Program-made: the position numbers and the translations under genes
Assembly: GCA_027924585.1 (NCBI GenBank)
Contig: BSBM01000252.1
Location: 7,192,001-7,256,000 of the forward strand
Direction: 5' to 3'
Source of the DNA: Larix kaempferi
Lineage: Eukaryota; Streptophyta; Pinopsida; Pinales; Pinaceae
Length of the DNA: 64,000 nucleotides
The notes under the pieces: generated by a model
Database searches by the model: none
Told to the model about the DNA's origin: nothing
What the model saw: the letters and a program-made list of their open reading frames with translations, nothing else
Shown: piece after piece, positions 1 through 12,408 of the stretch
How positions within the stretch are numbered: position 1 is the stretch's first letter
How the letters are laid out: each line of letters begins with the position of its first letter

Positions 1-1275
1 AAAAATCACCCGAGGAAGCATTGCATACCACCCCCCCACAATGTTGCAATGAGGGGAAAAGATGATGACAATGCATGTGACTACTGATGACAAAAGTATG
101 GAGGTAAGCTAAAGGCAGCAAAGATGCAAAACAACCTAAGCATGAAACACTCCAACATGGCGAGCTCCAAGACACTACGAAACAAAACAATACAGGGAGA
201 CAAATGCCTAGTTACCCTCCTAATACTATCTGCACAAGTGACCAAGAATCCACTACTCAAAGGTGCAGAATGAGAGGTACCATAAAAGCCATCATAGACA
301 ACAATCCTTAATATGGGTTCCAGCAAACAAGGCCATTTTAGATACCCATTTACAAGTGAGGAATCAACATTTGTTCATTGAGCTCATGATGAGGAAAACA
401 AGCTCAAATAAGCAAATCAATGTGGTGTGAAACCACTCATTGGAAAGAGAGCTAAGTTCTCTTCGCAATGCCTTGGACAAAATGGAAATCGGGGACTTCT
501 ATGAAGAGATATGGCAAAAACTCGGCCAATAACCTCTAAAATACAATAAAATGGCAAAAACAACAATGCCTAAAGCCTCCAACCAGCAAATTTTGGTGAT
601 TATGGAATAGATCTCTGGTCCAATCTATAAAAATCAAACTGACCAGATTGTGATCTGGCAAAGTCATGGCCCAAAACAAAAGAGTTGCCACAATGAGAAT
701 ACATTAGTAACCAAACACAAAACAACTACCGTCATGTGAAAACACGATCTACAGAATGAAAGCAAGATCTGCATAATGAAGACAACCACGCCCAGAAAAG
801 ATGGCTCCACGACTGAGGTTGAATTATGATCCACAGTGTACTCGACCAAGGCACAAACGATGGCCAAACCGACCATGAGCTTCGCGATGAGAAACAACCC
901 AATGACAGTACCCACACTAGAAACAGATGGCCATCGGTGAGGGTTTTAGAGAGAAGAGCGGCCCCCAAGAGATTGCTCTCTATCACAAGAGACTCGTAAA
1001 GCAAAAAAAATGGCTCAGTAACAAGGTTACACACTTCAATGACAGACTCAATATCCCTCTCCCGAGGAGCATGTAGAACAATTGTGGTCGTGAAGAAGTT
1101 TTATTTTCCTCCAATATCAAATTACATGAAAGGCTCTCCATTTATAGCAATGGGAGATGCAACAAACAACTAAGAATAGTTGGTTGGTTGAGGACACCCA
1201 CGTGAGCTTAACTCACACAAGCTAGCATGTGTTGGAAAATACCAACGCCAACATTTATTAAGCCAATTTTTAACA
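1..1275 (-). repeat. LTR-like repeat remnant, cut by window start
   Basis: No credible gene is seen. On the minus strand there is a promoter-like CTATAAATGG at 1138-1147, and the block may end at 1271-1275 with TAACA, the usual form of an LTR start read in reverse. These are typical LTR features, but the other end lies outside the window and no partner LTR or primer site was found. It could equally be unrelated intergenic sequence. Confidence 0.3.
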
Positions 1276-2615
1276 AAAAGATGGAAAATTTTCTACAGAG
1301 CTTATCTCATATTACTCTAGGGTGTATGAGTAGTGATTCTTAGTGGATTTGATGCTTCTGGATCAATTGGTGCAGCCAATTTATCAGTTTGGGCAAAGGA
1401 AAAGTCAGTTGTGGCTTTATTGAGGATTTACAAAGTATTTCAACTGATTAATTAAAAATGATCAAAGTGACCAAGGTATGGCATATCTGAACAAAGGACT
1501 AGTGAATGGAAAAAGTGTGACTTAGGTTTTATTGGATATGGTTCTCAAGATGTTTCAGACACTTTTCATGGCACTTCACATGAGTTTGCATCACATGCCT
1601 CATTTCCCCCCCATTGGGGCTACTTTCCCTTAAGAGGGCGACTTCTATTGTTGTGAACTCTATGTACATCACGTTATATCCATGTAAAAGTGTAATGTAA
1701 AGTCCTTAGGGGTAAAATTAAGAATTTAAGCCCCTTAGGTGATATTGTGACTTTAATGTTATACCTTATCATTGTATTTGGGCCTTTGAGGTAATTTGCC
1801 CCCCTCAATGTATTAGTGTCTAGCTTGATCCATGTGCTATTGAGAGATTATATCTCCACCATTGATCATGTACTTTAGATCTTTTAATCTCAACCATTGA
1901 TTCAAAAAGTGGTTAGGGATAAAAGAGAGAGCACCCCTCGTTTGTAAGGGACTTTGGCTCTTGAGAGAATCTAATAGAAAAACTTGTTGTGCAAATCTTA
2001 TGTTGTTGTGGTGGAGTTCGATAATTTATTTTCTTGCTAATTTCCTTCTATCATTAGATCTTCATTGTATTTCTATGCTCGGGCAAAATTCTTTTGATTT
2101 TCGTATCTACAGGAGGAGGGTGATTTCATTGGGACGACTTTGAGGGGAGACTCTCTCTAGCATTTTCACTTGTGACAGGGGATGTTTTGTGTAGATTTAA
2201 ATCTTTCTCTTGCTATTTAATTTGATCCCAACACCTCTTGTTATCTCTTGTATGCATTATCGTCTTGTGAATTTCATTTTATTACAAATTTGGCATTTGC
2301 TAATTGTGTCTATATTGGGCTTTTGCAAGGCGCACTTGGGTGACATTGAGTAAGATCGAGCATGGAGATCAAGGTTCTAAGTTGAAGAAGATGAATGTGG
2401 AGAATTGATTTGAGGCCTCACCTAGATCCAAGTAAGTCCAACTATCTTTTTCTTGCAAATTTTTTTTATCATTAAAATTCACAATCACAAACCCTTAGAT
2501 AAAAATACAAAAAAAAAATCTCATCATGTTAGACACTTTTTGACATTTTGGCCACTTGGGTATTTTTCTGGGGTGCCCCGAGCTACAACCTTCCCTAGGG
2601 AGTCATCTTTGGGTG
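1276..2615 (+). repeat. Non-genic; diverged relative of the 7.36-7.86 kb repeat
   Basis: No gene recognised. Bases about 1800-2100 align by eye with the reverse complement of 7480-7760: both share the phrases AACCATTGATT and AAGTGGTTAGGG, then a purine-rich stretch, GGGACTTTTGGCTC-like words and TGTTGTGGTGGAGTTCG-like words. This makes it an old, diverged copy of the same dispersed, probably LTR-derived, family in opposite orientation. The ends are not defined. Confidence 0.4.
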
Positions 2616-2880
2616 ACTCCTGTTGATGTATATGTAACTTCAGAATGTATTTCACCCATGTATTTCATCTATGTATATTGTACTCCTATAGAGATGTTAT
2701 TATTCCTCTATACGGAAGTATCGTCATTTGTATTGACAACTGTTGCAAGTGTCGTAATTTGCCGATGGGTTATTAGACCACCATGTGTGGAGTCGGCCCT
2801 GATTAAGTTAATATTGGGTTATTGTACTAAGCTAGACAAGTCGGCCCCATAAGGTTATTGGGCAGTCAAGACAAGTATAA

Positions 2881-2902
2881 ATAGAGATCTCCCGATCTCT
2901 AT
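2881..2902 (+). promoter_or_regulatory. Hairpin directly downstream of LTR TATA box
   Basis: ATAGAGAT and ATCTCTAT form a perfect 8-bp stem around a 6-base loop. The stem starts inside the last bases of the TATA word, so it would lie between the TATA box and the expected start of transcription. A function is not known; it may be chance. Confidence 0.35.
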
Positions 2903-3144
2903 TTGGATCACTTAGAACTCACTCTTCCTTCACTCGGAAAGTGGCGCACATGTGAGGAGGAGGATCAGCTGCTAAGAGGAGTCTATCTCTGTGTACTTTG
3001 GTTGTACTATTGCTCTATCTATCTCTGAGGAAGTTGTGGGGTTTTTCACCTTAGGGTTTTCCCCATGGAAACTCTGTGTGTCTATTGTCTCTTATGTTTG
3101 TTTCTTGTGATGATTGACATGCTTGCTATGATTGATATGCATTG

Positions 3145-3529
3145 TGTTAGGAACCTATGTCAACCCTTCTCTTTACTATGTTAGTATATTGTTGTTGGAC
3201 GCATATGCTTTGTAAGTCGTCCTGTAGTATTTTTTGATCCGTAGTTTATATTAGCCCATAGTATTGACCCATAGTATTGGACGCATATGCTTTGTAAGTC
3301 GTCCCGTAGTATTATATGTCCCATGGTTTTGACTCATAGTATTGGGCATAGACTTAGTATATAAGTGTGTGTTGAGGTCATTGAAGGCACCGTGAAGTTA
3401 ATTGTATTGAGCTTGCTCAAAGGAGGTTGCCCCCTCGAAGTGGCCCGTGATCAATATAAAAGTGATTCTGTTCTATTATTTCTGCTATTTCGCATATTCT
3501 TATTAATTAATTGTTGCAGGTGCATCACA
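3145..3529 (+). mobile_element. Solo LTR of chromovirus family, nested
   Basis: This 385-bp LTR begins TGTTAGGAACC, ends GGTGCATCACA and has the exact 5-bp duplication CATTG at 3140-3144 and 3530-3534. It matches, at roughly 85 percent by eye, the reverse complement of the 375-bp LTRs of the chromovirus at 35.2-41.4 kb. Shared marks include the TATA-like TATATAAG (3358-3365) and a roughly 37-bp direct repeat containing GACGCATATGCTTTGTAAG. It sits inside the older solo LTR 2621-3602. No internal region remains. Confidence 0.9.
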
Positions 3530-3607
3530 CATTGATATACTGTACATGTTATTCTCTCAGTAAAGATCCTAGAGTATCTTGACTTAATGCTCAAAATTAA
3601 CAACTCC

Positions 3608-4662
3608 ATAGCCCTTTCTTCCGGCACTAGTCAAACTAGGCAAGTCGCACTTGTGGGTTAGAGGGTATTTCTATGTCTTTTGTGATGAAAGTTGCTTGTG
3701 AACTTTTCCAATTGTTAGATCCTTCATCTCAAGCAAGCAATTAAGTGTTAGGGAATCATTTAAATATATATCAATCTCTCACCTTGGATATTTCTTTCAT
3801 AATTAACATCAAACCCCTCGGGGTAGCGAAATTGATTATCTTAAAGACTTAAACCTAACACTATCACTCTAGATCATTAAGCTTAATTTTACTATTGAGA
3901 AATCACTTAATCAGATTGCATTTAAATCATTAATAAACCTCTATCAATCCTTGTAATCATACTCAGTAGGTATTTATTGATCTAGGGTTTCATCCAGGGT
4001 ATCTCATGTATTAGAGTCAATATCTTTTTGGGTATCCTGTAGTAAAGTTTGGCCTTTAGGCGAACTCGGGTCTCCCGCGTAGCCATCTTGGTTCACTAGT
4101 CGATGTTCCAGATAGCTAAAAGTGACAAGAATCTTACTCGATGTGACAACCATTTCATCTTTGGGGAGTAGGGTCCTTAAAGGTCACAACTTTAGCAACC
4201 TTTGTTCTTTGTCGTCCTGGATAGGATCTCTAATTTTGGGTTGCTACAAGAATTGTGATAACACACACATCCCTAAGATTGTGGGAGAGGCTACAAAGTG
4301 CAAGAAATGGAAGACAGATGAAATTCCAAGGTTGAGAAGGCACAAGATCACCCATGGAAGTCAAACAATTGGAAGCCAAGCGGATTGCATTTGGATTACT
4401 AAATTTTCAGTCTACTAAGATTCTAGTCCAATAGATTAACCTTTCAAACTTTTGCCTATTGAGATTCCAGTACCATGGGAGACGTCGTGTATAAATATGT
4501 ACTTGTATGACAAAAGTAGGTCTAATTGGTGTTTTCTTGTGAGACAAAAGTGTAAAAGTTGTGACTCTTTATAATACAAACTTTGTAAATGAAATTGTTT
4601 ATGAAATTCTTGTTGTGGCATTTGATTATCTGTGGTAAGAATTAGTATATGCCAACTGGCAA
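3608..4662. other. Non-genic stretch, nothing recognised
   Basis: AT-rich sequence without a credible coding region. The longest open frame on the plus strand (4122-4418, 98 codons) has no recognisable domain and no conserved composition. A TATA-like word, GTATAAATATG, at about 4490 may belong to further LTR debris. Confidence 0.5.
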
Positions 4663-4967
4663 TGTTCTATATTATATATTTCAAATTGCAACTCCTAATC
4701 ACTTTTAGCTTTTATCTTTCTTTACATCTAAGTTCTCCTTCTCCAAATGAGCTTTGTTTGGAAAATGCCAAGTGATAAAGGTTTGCATATCACTCGTGCC
4801 TGTACATTCTAATTTAGGAATCTATACCTTTATAAATACTTAATGGGTCATAGAATGCATATAACGCATACAGTTCTAACAAGCTTCTCTCATGCTTTAT
4901 ATTTGCTCCCTTATGATTTCTTTGTGTGTGAGCATCTTCTTTAGTTGTTCATATTGTGCTCATATCA
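4663..4967 (+). repeat. LTR, 5' copy followed by primer site
   Basis: A roughly 305-bp block beginning TGTTCTATATTATAT and ending GTGCTCATATCA. Three bases later comes a good match to the initiator-Met primer site, so this should be a 5' LTR of a plus-strand element. It carries a TATA-like CCTTTATAAATA at about 4828-4839. It aligns by eye at roughly 70 percent with 25850-26147. No target duplication was found, so the exact left end is uncertain: both copies are preceded by GGCAA, which may mean the repeat extends further left. Confidence 0.6.
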
Positions 4968-4969
4968 AT

Positions 4970-4982
4970 TGGTATCAAAGCC
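4970..4982 (+). other. Primer-binding site, initiator-Met tRNA type
   Basis: TGGTATCAAAGCC differs by one base from TGGTATCAGAGCC, the sequence complementary to the 3' end of plant initiator Met tRNA that primes reverse transcription in many plant LTR elements. It lies two bases after the end of the LTR 4663-4967. Confidence 0.65.
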
Positions 4983-5004
4983 TTATGATTAAGGCTTGCA
5001 AAAT

Positions 5005-5470
5005 TTACTTTCTACTCGAAATCTTTCTTTGATCAACCGGCTTGGAAATTTCTTGAACATCCTCCTTCTCAGGAAAGGAAATTATGGCCTCCAATACTTC
5101 TTTGTCACGATCTTCATCCATACTAGGTTCCCACTCTTTGTTGAATGCCTTGATCAAATGCCCGAGTGAAGGAAACCCTCTAGGAGGGAGCTCTTGATAC
5201 CAATTTTTGACATCCTGATTATTCTGTAGATCAAGAGATATTACAAATAACCTCATTTTGATATCCTCGTCCACAATATCCCATGCCTCAAGAAATTCTC
5301 TGGACATGGTAATATGCTCTGACTACAACTGTATCTTCATATTCATGAAACTTTGGGACGGACTTAAGACAACCACGGTTATCCAAGTCATTCAGATATC
5401 TTGGAATGTTTGAGAAATCTAGTGGAACAAAGAACCCCATATCATCTTCGTATTAATACTTGAGGTTGGT
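5005..5470 (-). pseudogene. Ty3/gypsy gag fragment
   Basis: Read on the minus strand, the clean part (5307 to 5005, 100 codons) has the gag core pattern FLEAW..VDEDIKMRLF, then a WYQELPPRG motif and W.PSMDED. The upstream part (about 5470-5310) shows the preceding gag motif IPRYLNDLDNRG...PKFHEYED, but with frame breaks. Two more copies of the same gag type lie at 33214-33570 and 61143-62160. Gag forms the virus-like particle of the element. Only a fragment is left, with no protease or polymerase attached, and it points away from the LTR at 4663, so it belongs to a different insertion. Confidence 0.7.
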
Positions 5471-7356
5471 TACTTTGAATTGCACTTCTTTAACTTTTTT
5501 TCTTCAGTGGAGTCGCTAGGAGAGACCTGTCAAGTTAGATCAACAAATCTCCCCAAAGCACAAAACAATAACGTACCTTAATAGATGTAGGATGTCTCTG
5601 AAAGTTCAATGGATCCACCCAGGAATCCTTCTTCAATGAAGTACTTTCATCTTGGACAATTGCAACTAGAAGAATTTGGTGTCCTAATAGTTGGTAACAG
5701 AGTTGATGCTTCCAACAAACCTCAAACCAAGTGGCATTAGCTCATATGGGTTGAGTCTAGACAACCCACTTTCATCACTTGGAAGTGCTCCATCACATTT
5801 TTCATTGGACCCTTCTATGAAACAATGGAGTGTGATGTCACTCTTAGTTTTTCTGACCTAATTCTAAGCAAGCCATATCATTCTACTAGACATGCTCAAT
5901 GTGATGGTTATTTCAAAATCTACAAGTTGCACAAGGACGATTAGACATACAAACTCACCTCTAATTCTTCGACTATCCCACCTGTTATCACCAAACTTGT
6001 AGTCGCCCCTAGAGATGGATCCAAGATGGATGGCAGAGGGGATAGGAAACCAAAGAGGTGCAACCAAGATAGCCTCGACTCCCAATGGATGGTTGTCATG
6101 CTAATCGAGGCAATCTTCACTTTATGTTATCTAGCCCAAGACAACAAAGGGGGAGACCCAGATCTACTCTCGATAGGAGAGATCAGACCAAGACACCAGA
6201 TCAAATCAAATATGGATGAAGTACGTAAGGTGTATGGTAAACCCTAGATCTATGGATGAAGTCACAAGATGAGTAATGGGTTGGATTAAGAGGTTTAAAC
6301 AATGTAAATTTGGTCCAACTTGGTTATGTAAGTGACTTATGAGATAAAAAACCAGATCTAAGATCAGGGTACTAGTCAAAGATGAGAAAATCTACTGCCT
6401 TGGGAACCGTGTCCAATGCAGGGTAGTTAAGGACCAAATTGGGGCTAACCAGTACCAAAGATAGGCTTGATGAGTGGATATGACAATCTCTAAGTGTTCA
6501 AGCAGTAAGACAAAGACCAAACCACAAGCAAACTCAACAAACCAGAAAAGTCGTGAGGGCTTGGAGAAAGATCAGTGCCTTGGGAAATGGGCCAAATGGA
6601 GTCGGATGTCCACCAAACTGTAGATCTGGGATGTTGAGGTGTGAGGCTAGGTGGATCTTGAAAATGAGGATCATCCAATGGCTAGATCTCAGTAGATCTG
6701 AGATTGAAATGTAACACCAAGTGACCCAAGTGGGGCTCAACCCTCAAAATGAGGAATGGGGCCCACAAGGAAAAAATCACTGAAGTGACACACTAGGGGT
6801 AGGTTATCAACTGTGTAGATTAAGGATAAAGTGGGATCTCACCTACCTAGGTGCTAGATCATGCCAAACTCACCTGTCCAAGAAGTGCGACCTCCCTTGG
6901 AGAGGCTAGTTTGCCTTGGAAAATGGGTCGAATGAAGGCCAATCCACACCAAACTATAGATCTGAATCATCGTGGATACTATAGAGGTGGGTTTTAAATT
7001 TTATACCCAAAAGCCAAGTAGATCTTGCTAGATCTGAGAAATTGTAAAATGAGGGTTTTAACTTATGAGGGTTTTCAGTTACTTAGACAAATGGATAGAT
7101 CATGGAATGAGAAATTTACCTTGAGATCTGAGTGATGGATGAAGATGCCTTGTTGTAGAGGAAGATTCCCGCAGAGATCAAATGGAAAATCTTTGATTTG
7201 CCTTGCTTGCCTTGATGCTCTAGCTCCACATGTGCGCCCTCCTCTACCTGTCAAACCAAGGAAAGTCGATTCAATCAGAATGATTAAGCATGGAGGAAAA
7301 ACAAGTATAAGCAAATGATAACATAGAATAGAAGGTCCTAGGACAGTAATACACCT
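5471..7356. other. Non-genic stretch with diverged internal repeats
   Basis: No gene is supported. Three loosely similar phrases built on GCCTTGGGAA...GGGCCAATGGAG-like words begin near 6395, 6574 and 6912, and words of the AGATCTGAGATT kind recur between 6240 and 7130. This suggests an old internally repetitive element or UTR. Open frames here are short and share no recognisable domain. The words TGGAGTCGCTAGG near 5510 and TGGAGTCGCC near 33743 show that the left part belongs to the same gypsy family as the neighbouring gag fragment. Confidence 0.4.
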
Positions 7357-7855
7357 TGTTACCACCGAAGAAACCCAAAGAAGAGGCAGGGAGAGTCTTC
7401 CCCTACCAATGCGTCCTCCTTGAACCAATTCGAACTCCACCTATAGATGACAAAATCATGGAACAAAATCGATCGCAAGACAAATCTCCAATAACCCAGT
7501 GCAAAGGAAGAACCAACGAACGAACTCCAAAAGCATTCACCACAACACAACAAATAGATGCAATAATATTTTTCTATTCCAATAATCCAGAGCCAAAAGT
7601 CCCTTTTACAATGAGAGCTCTCTCTTTTAAATAAGATGGAGAGAGGCCATAACCCTAACCACTTTATGAATGAGTGGCTAAGATTAAAAGATCAAAATAT
7701 CTAATCAATGGTTGAGATGAGCTCAACAATACAATACATGGATCACCAATAAAATAATACAATGGACCCTCACCTTAGGAGAGGGGGTCCCACCAAAAGT
7801 GAATGATAAAACATAAGATCTAGCTCATGGTGGTTCCAAGGGGTAATTTCTAACA
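7357..7855 (-). repeat. LTR-like repeat with TGTTA...TAACA ends
   Basis: The roughly 499-bp block starts TGTTACCACC and ends TTTCTAACA, a 5-bp terminal inversion typical of LTRs. A diverged opposite-orientation relative lies at about 1700-2140. No clean 5-bp duplication is present (CACCT on the left, CCCTT on the right) and no primer site or polypurine tract adjoins it, so the limits are a proposal. Confidence 0.45.
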
Positions 7856-10097
7856 CCCTTGGTCAATCCCCATGGCACAATATCCAAAAATATATAAACT
7901 AGACACCAAATCGTGCCTCTCTGGGAAAGTCGTGAGCCTTAGGAGGCTCCAGAAATCAATATAAAATGTCGTAAGTGATGGGTGTGGGTCCCGACTCCCA
8001 ATGAAGCTGAAACTGCTGGAGAAGGTGTGGAAGACATCCCACTCATCATCACAAATCATCCCATGCCAAAACTTTTCCTCAGTAGCCCAAATCAAATTCT
8101 TCAATAGCCATTTTCACCATTTCTGGACTGCCTCGGGAAGTGTGAAACTGCCCAAACTTCCTCCTGGAGTGCCTGCGCTGTCAAGGTGAGGCCACTAGGC
8201 TCTCTGGGAGGGGGGTAATATGGTAATAACAAGTGTCTGGACCACCCCCTCCATGCACAACGCCCTAGGTGAACCAATCAAATCTCTGCTCTGCTCTAAC
8301 AGGGCCTCTGATAGGCCAAAACTGCACTAGGATAGCCAACTGAGGCTAAAAATCATTGTAACTACCCAGAACTGAAAACAAACTGTCTCATTGGACTCAG
8401 AAGGTCCAAATCCATCTAAAATGTGTACTCATACACCATATAGACCTCTACATGGTCAAAAATAAATACTCATCATATCCGGCAGACCAAATAATAATAA
8501 TCTGTAAAAGTGCTGAAAAGCACAAATCATCATCATAAGCCTGAAACCACTGCATAAACCCACCATGGTGACCTGTACCAAACCATATATCATCTCTTTG
8601 TATCATCTGAGGTCTGCCACCTCATGTCCTGTAGTTGACTTTTGGTCAAATTGGGTTTGACCAAGTCAACATGACCAAAATATAACTCAAACTGTCATCA
8701 AACTACTGCAAGGTGTCAAAGGTTAAAACATGCTTTACAATCCATTCAAATAGCAATTATAACAAAAAGTAATCATTACTGGCGATCTAAATCCAAATAT
8801 ATAAAGGCATTAATTTATTATTATTACTCAGACTAGACTTTCAAGACCATACTCACTTCATAGTTGTGATCAATTTGCTAGTGAAGGGTGAAGGCTAAAA
8901 ATGAAATGGCTAGGTCAAAGGATGACTTACTGACTTAACATTGTGACACTTTGGATATGGAAAAAGGAATACACACCATAGCATATAGTGGACAAGCAAT
9001 AACACAGGGAATGGCGGTAACTCACAAATGGGTAAGTTGTTCAAAGAGTGTTTATTCACCTTGGCAGATGCTCACAATCCATAACACAAATGAGGCCAGC
9101 AATCTTTTTGATATAGAGTTTAAGTTCCATTGCTTTTTAGGCCTTTAGTTTCCATAGCCTTTGATCTATGTGTGTTTACAAATACATTGCATAGATTTAC
9201 ATTTCATTAGGCTTTTTGTTGCAGGTGTGTTTTTAAGGCATTTGTTTACCTGAGCACTCTAGGTGTGTCTTTTGGACAACTTGTTTACCTAGGTATTACA
9301 TTTCACAATAGATATAACATTTGATACTTCTTTTCCAGATTCATTTGGCTTTTTACAATAGATATAACATTTACTTTTCACTACTTTGCATTCATGGCAG
9401 CACTATCTGTTTCAGGTTTAGCCAACAACATCTTTAGTGACTAGGGGGACTTCGTGAGGAAATCCAACTCACCAAGGGTAAGTTTTGTCACCAACTCAGA
9501 GCCGAGACACAATAAACAAGGAAGCTCATCCAATATAGAGGCTACGGCGGGGAAAGGTCCTCCATGCCACTAGTCAAATAGTAAGTCAAGGTAATGAACA
9601 AACTGGGTAGGTAATGGATGGATGAAGACAGTGAGTAATGAACCAACACTAGCAAGCCAAAGTATGGTAGGAATGATCACCTCTAATCTCCCTAAGGAGG
9701 GTAAAACCGATGAGTATAGGTCAAGAACTTCTAAGTTTGAGTAGGGACAATATGATATATATACATAAGTACAACCAGGTCCACATATCTATATGATCGC
9801 CAGATCATGATACTAAATGCTAGGACATGCCACAAGAATGAATATAAAAGCAATATAACCATAACACCAAAATATACCTACTGAGTCATATACCTGAATG
9901 CTCATCATCTGAACCAACATCTGTCCTCTGAAACTGCTGCTGTAACTCTGGGCACTCCTAACTGCTCTGTATAAATGGCTAAATGGCTACATCGGTCATC
10001 TCTGTGAGTATCCTGAAACTCACTCATGGCATGGGGAATAAAATTGTTGTCCATAATCTGATAGTGATCCATAATAGATGCTCATCTCAGCATCTCA
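7856..10097. other. Non-genic stretch, one short duplicated phrase
   Basis: No coding region, LTR end or RNA gene was recognised. An 18-bp phrase, ACAATAGATATAACATTT, occurs twice 50 bp apart (9305-9322 and 9355-9372). The open frames are short and have no homology that I recognise. Confidence 0.45.
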
Positions 10098-10488
10098 ATG
10101 CAAGGGAAATGGCTGAAAAGTGTACTGGAATCAAAAAAGTTAATGTATGGTAGCCCAGCTACTATATATGTGATAACACCACCTACATGTTTTGGCAAAA
10201 TGTTTGTTAAGAAAGACCTCAACAAATTCATTTCATCATACATTCTCCACCAAGTCAAGGAAAACAACAAAGGGAAGTTACTTCCCTTTGATATATGACA
10301 CATCAATGGCTCATACATAGATGTGTTTGAAGAACCCAAGGGTTTACCTCCTCTTTGGAACCTACAACATTCCATTGAACTTGTTCCTAGTTCTTCCTTG
10401 CTCAACTTCCCTACATATTACACCTTAAGGAGAGTGCAAAGATCGAGCTAAAAATCATATAGATTTTGGAGAATGGAATGATCAAGCC
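10098..10488 (+). pseudogene. Ty3/gypsy pol fragment, upstream of RT
   Basis: The right part of this stretch, near 10311-10440, translates to DVFEEPKGLPPLWN..HSIELVPSSSL, the linker just upstream of gypsy reverse transcriptase (normally D-F-PEELP.GLPP.R...H.I.LVPG). It continues after a frameshift with ESAKIELK and a GMIKP motif at the very end. The frame then stops abruptly where the LTR 10489-12408 begins and resumes at 12409. The left limit is vague because the coding sequence decays. Confidence 0.7.
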
Positions 10489-12408
10489 TGTTACCCCCAT
10501 TTTGCATGGATGTCTACATGTGAATTTTTTCACATTTTCAACAAGAGGTCACAGGTTGATGATGAATGTCCTATGGAATGCTTGACTTGTTTTCATGGTT
10601 TGGTGACATGTGGAGGGTTTCCATGAGAGCGCTCTAGCTCATTTAGCCTTGATTTGCTTATGTGGACGATGTGGTGGCTTTCCATGAGAGCGCTCTAGCT
10701 CATTTAGCCTTGATTTGCTTATGTGGACGATGTGGTGAGATTTGAGGTTTCTTCTTGTGGGGAGTTCTTGATCCTTGGCACAGAGATGGCATCATAGCGC
10801 TTTTGGGTATCATCTTTGGTTCAGCACCCTCCGTGTTTCTCTCTTGTGGCATGTGTGGTGGCATTCTAGTGGCTTGTATAAGGGGTCGTCCCCTTCATCA
10901 TGGGTTGGTTATCTATTGTGGACACATTGCTCTTGAGGTTGATGGTTTATTTATTGATTGATGGTCTCCTTATTCCACGAAGTTGTCTTCCATGTGTGGA
11001 TTGATGAGATGGAACTGGAGGTGGCATCCTAGCTTGAAAGACTATTGTTGGCATGTGGACATCATTTTTAGCCTTTTGGAGGGGTATCCTAGCTTTAAGA
11101 GTAGTTACCTTTTGACAAAGTACCCAAAATTGTGCCATCTCAATGCCATTAGATGCGGAGTGGCCATAGGATTTCTATAAAGTGGTTATAATAGAAAATC
11201 TTATAAATATTGGGGAAGTTAGCAATTCCTGAATTGTTGTTTAAAGAGTCGCACTGTATTTTTGTCACGCATCCCTTTGGGGGCCTTTTCATGGAAGAGT
11301 GTTCACCTTATTTGAGGAAGCGCTCCACCTTTTGAGGCCTTTTTCTTGGAACACTACCTTTGGAGGGCCTTTGGAGGCTAGGTTTGACTTCTTGTCACCA
11401 TTCACCCTCATTTGATGGATGCACCCCCTTCTTGGGCCTTTCTTCTCTTGGATACTGTACTTGTAACTTTGACCACCATATTTCATGGATGTTGTTAGAG
11501 TTTGTTAGGGTTTGTTAGAGTGTTTGATTTGTTTACTCCATCCTAGGCTAGATCTAGGGTTTTTATCATTATTTTATTGTAGGAGGTTGAGGAGCTTAAA
11601 GCTATATAAGGCCTTGCTCTCTCCCTCATTTGTATGGCTGGATTTTGAAATATCTCTCTCTTTTGGAGCCTAATAGACATATCTTTTATGGTGCAGCTTG
11701 ACGTGTAAGGGTTTCTTCTCCATTCAAAGTGTGGCATCCTTGTTCCTATTTCTAAATGTTGAAATAGTAGAATAACTAGAACTTGTTAATTAGGGCCAAT
11801 TATATGGGTAAAATTGCCTCATTGGAAGGGTTTTATGTGAGAATTGTTTTTGCTATCTCCCTTTGGTGTCTTATGTATGATTATATTACATTGTTCTGAG
11901 CATCTTTCTACAGTAAGAGCTTGTAATACTTCATTGTATGAGGCACACCCTAGTTAGCTATGTTTTGATGTGGCATCGCTCTTAGGACATCCTAGCTGAT
12001 TTCTACATTTATTTTTCAACGTGTTAGGGTTTATTTATGGATTGTGAAAGCAGCCCTAATTTCCTTAAATCTTCATGAACTTGCCCCTTTCTTGGACTAG
12101 CCTCCTTTGACTCCATTTTCCCTTGGGATTGGCACTAATCTTCATGGTCCTCCTATCACCCCTTATTTATATATACGACAAAAAGACCTAACGTTTTGCT
12201 AAGGCCATCTCTTCAAATCACCTTGATCCCTCATTGCCATAGCCTAGAAATCCTATCCTAGGGAAGCCCCCCCTTGAGTTGGAGAAGAGCCAACATAAAG
12301 TGCAGAGAGGTGATTACTGAGGTGATAGTGGGTAACACGTCTAAGTTGCGATTGGGATAGCATTGTTCTTTTGGGATTTAATCACACATGCTAGTTTGAG
12401 CTGTAACG
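10489..12408 (+). mobile_element. Long solo LTR inserted in gypsy pol
   Basis: It begins TGTTACCCCCATTTTGCATGG and ends CTGTAACG, a near-perfect TGTTAC...GTAACA inversion with one changed base. Flanks are AAGCC (10484-10488) and GAGCC (12409-12413), a target duplication with one change. Removing it rejoins the gypsy frame as ...MIKP|STSTC then SPTLVVPKK, the expected polymerase sequence, so the insertion is supported twice. A TATA-like GCTATATAAGG lies near 11600. Relatives are 17549-21428 on the minus strand and 27052-30381 on the plus strand. No primer site follows, so it is a solo LTR. Confidence 0.85.
10618..10739 (+). repeat. 61-bp tandem duplication inside LTR
   Basis: The unit beginning TTTCCATGAGAGCGCTCTAG is present twice in tandem (10618-10678 and 10679-10739) with no more than a base or so of difference. 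It lies in the upstream (U3) part of the long LTR. Near-identity implies a recent duplication. Confidence 0.85.

Larger units (their letters stand above)
2621..3602 (+). mobile_element. Solo LTR, copia-type, with nested LTR
   Basis: The block begins TGTTGATG, ends TTAACA and is flanked by the exact 5-bp duplication ACTCC (2616-2620 and 3603-3607). It has a TATA box, TATAAATAG at 2876-2884, and a GGGTTTTCCCC-type word (about 3055-3064) that is common around the R region and poly(A) site of plant copia LTRs. No primer-binding site follows and no coding region is attached, so this is a solo LTR left by LTR-LTR recombination. It is interrupted by a second LTR at 3145-3529; without that insertion the LTR is about 592 bp. 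The copia assignment is inference from LTR style only. Confidence 0.85.
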
